Source: JBCCQH01 sp039024435
Lineage (GTDB): Bacteria > Bacteroidota > Bacteroidia > J057 > JADKCL01
DNA length: 9,448 nt
NCBI GenBank assembly: GCA_039024435.1
Contig: JBCCQH010000170.1
Span: 1-9,448 of the forward strand
Reading direction: 5' to 3'
Under the pieces are notes generated by a model that was not told where the DNA came from, searched no databases, and saw nothing but the letters and a program-made list of their open reading frames with translations. Both the position numbers and the translations under genes were made by a program. Of this stretch, positions 6,879 through 9,448 are shown in pieces (position 1 is the stretch's first letter; every line of letters starts with the position of its first letter).

Positions 6879-8306
6879 ATGGTAGCTGATCGCTTTTCTT
6901 TGCTGAATGCGCAGGACTTGGCTGCATTTCGCGACCTGCTCGGCGAGGCCTACGTCTTGCAAGACGAGGATAGCCTGGCCGACTACAGCCACGATTACAC
7001 GGAGGATTTGCATTATCGCCCCCAACTCGTGCTCAAACCCGGCAATGCCTCGGAAATTGCTGCGGTTCTGGGGTACTGTCAGGAGCGGCGCATCCCGGTG
7101 ACACCGGCGGGCGCCCGCACCGGGTTGAGCGGTGGGATGTTGCCGATTTACGGCGGAGTGGTGCTGGCGACGGACCGCCTCAACCAGATCCTCGACATCG
7201 ATACGCGCAACTTGCAGGTGACCACCCAGCCGGCTGTGGTCGTACAAGCCTTGCAGGAAGCGGTGGCGGAGTATGGCTTGTTTTATCCGGTGGACCCGGC
7301 TTCGCGGGGATCGTGCTACATCGGCGGGAACATCGCTGAGGGCGCTGGTGGTCTGCGGGCGGTGAAGTACGGCATCACCAAGGATTATGTCCTCGATCTG
7401 GAGGTGGTGCTGCCCACCGGGGAGATCATCCAGACCGGCGCACGTACGCTCAAAAATTCGACGGGATATAACCTTACTCAGCTTATGGTGGGCAGTGAGG
7501 GAACCTTGGGAGTGGTGACGCGGGCGACGCTGAAATTGGTGCCGCTTCCGCAAAAGCGCATGGTGATGCTGGCACCGTTTTCGTCGGCGGAGCGGGCCTG
7601 TGATGCAGTATCGGCGATTTTTCGGGCGGGCATCGTGCCTTCGGCCCTGGAATTCATGGAAAAAGAGGCGATTGATTTTGCCCAGGATTTTCTGGGCAGC
7701 TATCCTTTCGATACCGAAGGGATCGAGGCGCACCTGTTGATCGAAGTTGATGGGAAAGATGCCGATTCGGTGATGGCGGATTGCGAAGCGATATATGCAG
7801 TGCTGGAAGCATTTGACTGCGGTGAGATCCTATTTGCCGAGTCGGAAGAGGAACAAAATCGGCTTTGGAAGGTGCGGCGGACGATTGGGGAGGCTACCCG
7901 CAGTGGACACGTGGTCAAGGAAGAGGATACAGTGGTTCCCCGGGCCGAATTGGCGAAGCTCTGGAAGCACATCAAGGCGGTCGCGGCGCGGTTCGGGATC
8001 AGTGCCTTTTGCTTCGGGCACGCGGGCGACGGCAATCTGCACGTCCATTTGCAGCGCCCCCAAGGCCAGCAGTTGGACGAATGGGAGCAGGTCATCGAGG
8101 AGGCGGTGCGAGAAATCTTCCGGGGGACGGTCGCCCTGGGAGGCACCCTCAGTGGTGAGCACGGCATCGGTTTGGTGCAAAAGGATTACATGGACATTGC
8201 ATTTTCTCCGGTGGAATTGGCCTTGATGCGTGGCATCAAGCGGCTGTTTGATCCGAATGGGGTGCTGAATCCCGGGAAGATGTTCCCGGAGGTCAGCCCC
8301 GAATGA
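6879..8306 (+). CDS. GlcD-type FAD-linked oxidase (glycolate oxidase subunit / D-lactate dehydrogenase family)
   Basis: This 475-residue flavoenzyme oxidises a 2-hydroxy acid, probably D-lactate, glycolate or D-2-hydroxyglutarate; the substrate cannot be fixed from sequence. An FAD-binding PCMH domain spans about 45-222, with VTPAGARTGLSGGMLP (74-89), DPASRGSCYIGGNIAEGAGG (139-158) and MVGSEGTLGVVT (203-214). The FAD-oxidase C-terminal domain carries the putative metal-site residues GHAGDGNLHVH (380-390), SGEHGIGLVQKDY (425-437) and the ending FDPNGVLNPGKMF (457-469). The frame is open back to an ATG at 6726, but those 51 extra codons overlap the DCC gene in another frame and look unlike any family N-terminus. 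The 6879 ATG also has a -7 element just upstream. The 3' end is overlapped by a convergent membrane-protein frame. Confidence 0.94.
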   Translation: MVADRFSLLNAQDLAAFRDLLGEAYVLQDEDSLADYSHDYTEDLHYRPQLVLKPGNASEIAAVLGYCQERRIPVTPAGARTGLSGGMLPIYGGVVLATDRLNQILDIDTRNLQVTTQPAVVVQALQEAVAEYGLFYPVDPASRGSCYIGGNIAEGAGGLRAVKYGITKDYVLDLEVVLPTGEIIQTGARTLKNSTGYNLTQLMVGSEGTLGVVTRATLKLVPLPQKRMVMLAPFSSAERACDAVSAIFRAGIVPSALEFMEKEAIDFAQDFLGSYPFDTEGIEAHLLIEVDGKDADSVMADCEAIYAVLEAFDCGEILFAESEEEQNRLWKVRRTIGEATRSGHVVKEEDTVVPRAELAKLWKHIKAVAARFGISAFCFGHAGDGNLHVHLQRPQGQQLDEWEQVIEEAVREIFRGTVALGGTLSGEHGIGLVQKDYMDIAFSPVELALMRGIKRLFDPNGVLNPGKMFPEVSPE

Positions 8307-8824
8307 TCTTGAAGACGTCCGCAAGCAGCGAGGCTCCGGACTGCCAATATCAGGGCGAGGGCTTGCAGCCCAATCGTGAGGTATAGACTGACCGTCGGTC
8401 GGGGGTAGAGGAAACAATTTGCAACGAGCATGCCCAGGCTCAGGAAAAACGGGCCGAGAAGGAACAAAGCGATGAGGAAGTAAAGGTAGACCCGGCGGGC
8501 CGGGTTATTGCGGTACCATTTCTGTTCACTTTGCAAATCGAGTTCCTGAAAAAAGTAACCGGGCGTACGGATGAGCCGGAGGACCTGAGCGGGCTTTGCG
8601 ACGTAGGGCTGCCCCTGTGTATCGCGCTGACCAAAGTGGTCGAGCAGCTCGGTCTCGATCCGGTGGATTTGGGTAAAGATGAGCATGGCCCGCAAGTAGA
8701 GAAATAAGTGGACCACCGGAACGACCCACAGAATAATTTCAAAAGACTTGAGCTTTACGAAGAACAGGAATGAATCGAGGGTGTTTGAATAGGCCAGATA
8801 GTACAACACCGCGAACAACAACAT
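8186..8824 (-). CDS. Four-TM membrane protein of unknown function, possibly disrupted
   Basis: This 212-codon frame encodes a protein I do not recognise. Hydrophobic segments lie at about residues 1-14, 28-50, 112-135 and 142-163. Between the second and third is a cytoplasm-like charged loop with HRIETELLDHFGQR and RTPGYFFQELDLQSEQKWYRNNPARR. Two things are odd. Upstream, the same frame continues past a TAG (8834-8836) to a plausible ATG at 8917, so the visible start may be a truncated one. Downstream, the last 40 or so codons are antisense to the conserved end of the FAD oxidase, are not hydrophobic, and look like a readthrough tail. In the neighbouring frame YWQSGASLLADVFKIIRG then stop (to 8293) would be a more natural C-terminus. 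The gene may be a pseudogene, or the window may contain sequence errors. Confidence 0.6.
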   Translation of the reverse strand: MLLFAVLYYLAYSNTLDSFLFFVKLKSFEIILWVVPVVHLFLYLRAMLIFTQIHRIETELLDHFGQRDTQGQPYVAKPAQVLRLIRTPGYFFQELDLQSEQKWYRNNPARRVYLYFLIALFLLGPFFLSLGMLVANCFLYPRPTVSLYLTIGLQALALILAVRSLAACGRLQDHSGLTSGNIFPGFSTPFGSNSRLMPRIKANSTGENAMSM

Positions 8825-8833
8825 GAAGTAATA

Positions 8834-8917
8834 CTACTGCATCCACTTGATCTGGAAAGTGAGGTATCCTTCGAGGGTCGTCCGAAAAAGCAGTTTTTTA
8901 ATTTCACCTTTTTCCAT
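8834..8917 (-). pseudogene. 27-codon N-terminal piece, in frame with the membrane-protein gene across a TAG
   Basis: Reading down from the ATG at 8917 the frame gives MEKGEIKKLLF, then RTTLEGYLTFQIKWMQ, then TAG at 8834-8836. Three codons later in the same frame (YYF) comes the ATG used for the membrane protein. A lysine-rich, amphipathic start followed by YYFMLLFAVLYYLAY makes a convincing uninterrupted N-terminus plus first TM helix. The simplest reading is one gene with a single-base nonsense change or error. A separate tiny leader peptide is less likely, because the frame match would then be chance (one in three). Confidence 0.5.
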
Positions 8918-9052
8918 TATCATGCTTTGCCATTTTGGGAGGTCCGCAATTTGGCAATTTTTGGCAACTGATCCGTTTGGAATCATGCGATGGTGGAAAA
9001 CTTGTTTGGAAACCCAGAGAGAAAAGCATAGTTTAGAAATAAGTAAACATAA
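8918..9052. other. Divergent intergenic region with TTTGGCAA direct repeats
   Basis: This 135-bp stretch separates the minus-strand membrane gene from the plus-strand small gene. TTTGGCAA occurs at 8950-8957 and 8960-8967, exactly 10 bp apart, and ATCATGC occurs at 8919-8925 and 8982-8988. A one-turn spacing of short repeats can mark a regulator site, but A/T-rich chance repeats are equally possible. No open frame of note is present. Confidence 0.4.
9005..9036 (+). promoter_or_regulatory. Possible Bacteroidota-type promoter (TTTG-N20-TAGTTTAG) for the 86-residue gene
   Basis: TTTG at 9005-9008 is followed after 20 nt by TAGTTTAG (9029-9036), which differs from TAnnTTTG at one position. The ATG at 9053 lies 16 nt downstream, similar to the spacing seen at the FAD-oxidase gene. 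Confidence 0.45.
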
Positions 9053-9313
9053 ATGGCGATTTTATCGTTAAGCAAGTATGACACAACCCGAGAAGGATTT
9101 GAAATATACGTGGTACACGCCGATGGACACTCGGTCGTGGAGCGGTACCTTGCGGACGCCGAGGGGCACACTGACCTCTGGGAAGCATTTGATATTCTTG
9201 AAACCCGATTGCGGCGGTGCATCCGCGAACTGCCTACCGTGAAAGGTAGTTTGGGCAATCTGGCCGATGTACACGCAAAATGGAGTCTACGCTACATCTT
9301 AGAGGCGGTTTAA
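9053..9313 (+). CDS. Small hypothetical protein, 86 residues
   Basis: I do not recognise this protein. It has a short strand-like start (ILSLSKYD, FEIYVVHADGHSVV), then a charged, probably helical middle (DLWEAFDILETRLRRCIREL), and ends WSLRYILEAV. There is no signal peptide, membrane segment or metal-binding motif, and one cysteine. The A-rich leader AAACATAA before the ATG suits Bacteroidota starts, and a plausible promoter lies upstream. It is followed 24 nt after its stop by a large hairpin. The gene looks intact and coding from its mixed amino-acid composition, but no function can be inferred. Confidence 0.65.
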   Translation: MAILSLSKYDTTREGFEIYVVHADGHSVVERYLADAEGHTDLWEAFDILETRLRRCIRELPTVKGSLGNLADVHAKWSLRYILEAV

Positions 9314-9337
9314 AATTGGTTTGTGAAATTTGCTAGT

Positions 9338-9427
9338 GCAGATTTTTTTGTCCGTCGAAGCTCATTTTGGAGTCCATAGCCAAAGCTATGGGCGAGAAAA
9401 TAGCTGAAGAGGGGCGAAAAAAGATGC
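9338..9427 (+). repeat. 90-nt imperfect inverted repeat (long hairpin) with CAAA loop
   Basis: Two 43-nt arms (9338-9380 and 9385-9427) flank a CAAA loop. The innermost stem is perfect, CCATAGC with GCTATGG. Next come AGCT-C-ATTTT pairing with AAAATAGCT, with offset single-base bulges, then an outer TTTTTTTGTCC with GGGCGAAAAAA, and GCA with TGC at the base. At arm positions 12, 14 and 36 the mismatches are T opposite G, which pair as U.G in + strand RNA but not in the complementary RNA. This suggests a structured + strand transcript, or a dispersed repeat. It starts 24 nt past the small gene's stop. It is not followed by a T-run, so a simple intrinsic terminator is unlikely. Confidence 0.8.
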
Positions 9428-9448
9428 CATAGCAAAATCGCAGAATTA

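Noticed and set aside
9374..9391. Simple intrinsic terminator for the 86-residue gene
   Set aside because: The CCATAGC/GCTATGG stem is A/T-rich and followed by GGCGAGAAAA rather than a T-run on the + strand.
9314..9448. Integron attC site after a small cassette-like gene
   Set aside because: No RYYYAAC/GTTRRRY core sites are present and the hairpin is longer and differently organised than attC.

Overview
The window reads as a chromosomal housekeeping region of a fairly GC-rich member of the Bacteroidota. Three sites match the Bacteroidota -7 promoter element TAnnTTTG, and one of them (2832-2860) also has a well-spaced upstream TTG. Start codons mostly lack strong Shine-Dalgarno sequences, and a propionyl-CoA carboxylase-type beta subunit, a YebC protein and a LURP-one-related protein are all common in that phylum. 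A Saprospiria/Lewinella-like source is my guess from base composition only.

Layout, left to right on the + strand: the last 13 codons of an S1-domain protein (probably Tex); a short intergenic stretch ending in about 9.7 copies of a 7-bp repeat directly before dapF (diaminopimelate epimerase, lysine and cell-wall synthesis); a translationally coupled two-TM protein with a possible PH-like domain; yebC; a terminator and strong promoter leading into an acyl-CoA (propionyl-CoA) carboxylase beta subunit; an M42 metallo-aminopeptidase; a LURP-one-related beta-barrel protein; a DCC-family (DUF393) CxxC protein; and a GlcD-type FAD-linked oxidase/D-lactate dehydrogenase. These genes mostly act independently. 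The only tight coupling is dapF with its downstream partner (ATGA overlap).

The right end is less ordinary. A minus-strand four-TM membrane protein gene carries an in-frame TAG close to its apparent start and runs 121 bp into the 3' end of the oxidase gene, which suggests a damaged gene (nonsense plus possible frameshift). Divergent from it is an 86-residue protein of unknown function. Just after that lies a 90-nt imperfect inverted repeat (9338-9427) with 43-nt arms and a CAAA loop. Its arm differences include three that become G.U pairs in + strand RNA, so it may be a structured RNA or a dispersed repeat.

I found no tRNA, rRNA, CRISPR array, transposase, phage gene or recognisable defence system. 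No gene-free stretch exceeds 300 bp. The most interesting unexplained items are the terminal hairpin, the heptad repeat before dapF, and the interrupted membrane protein gene.
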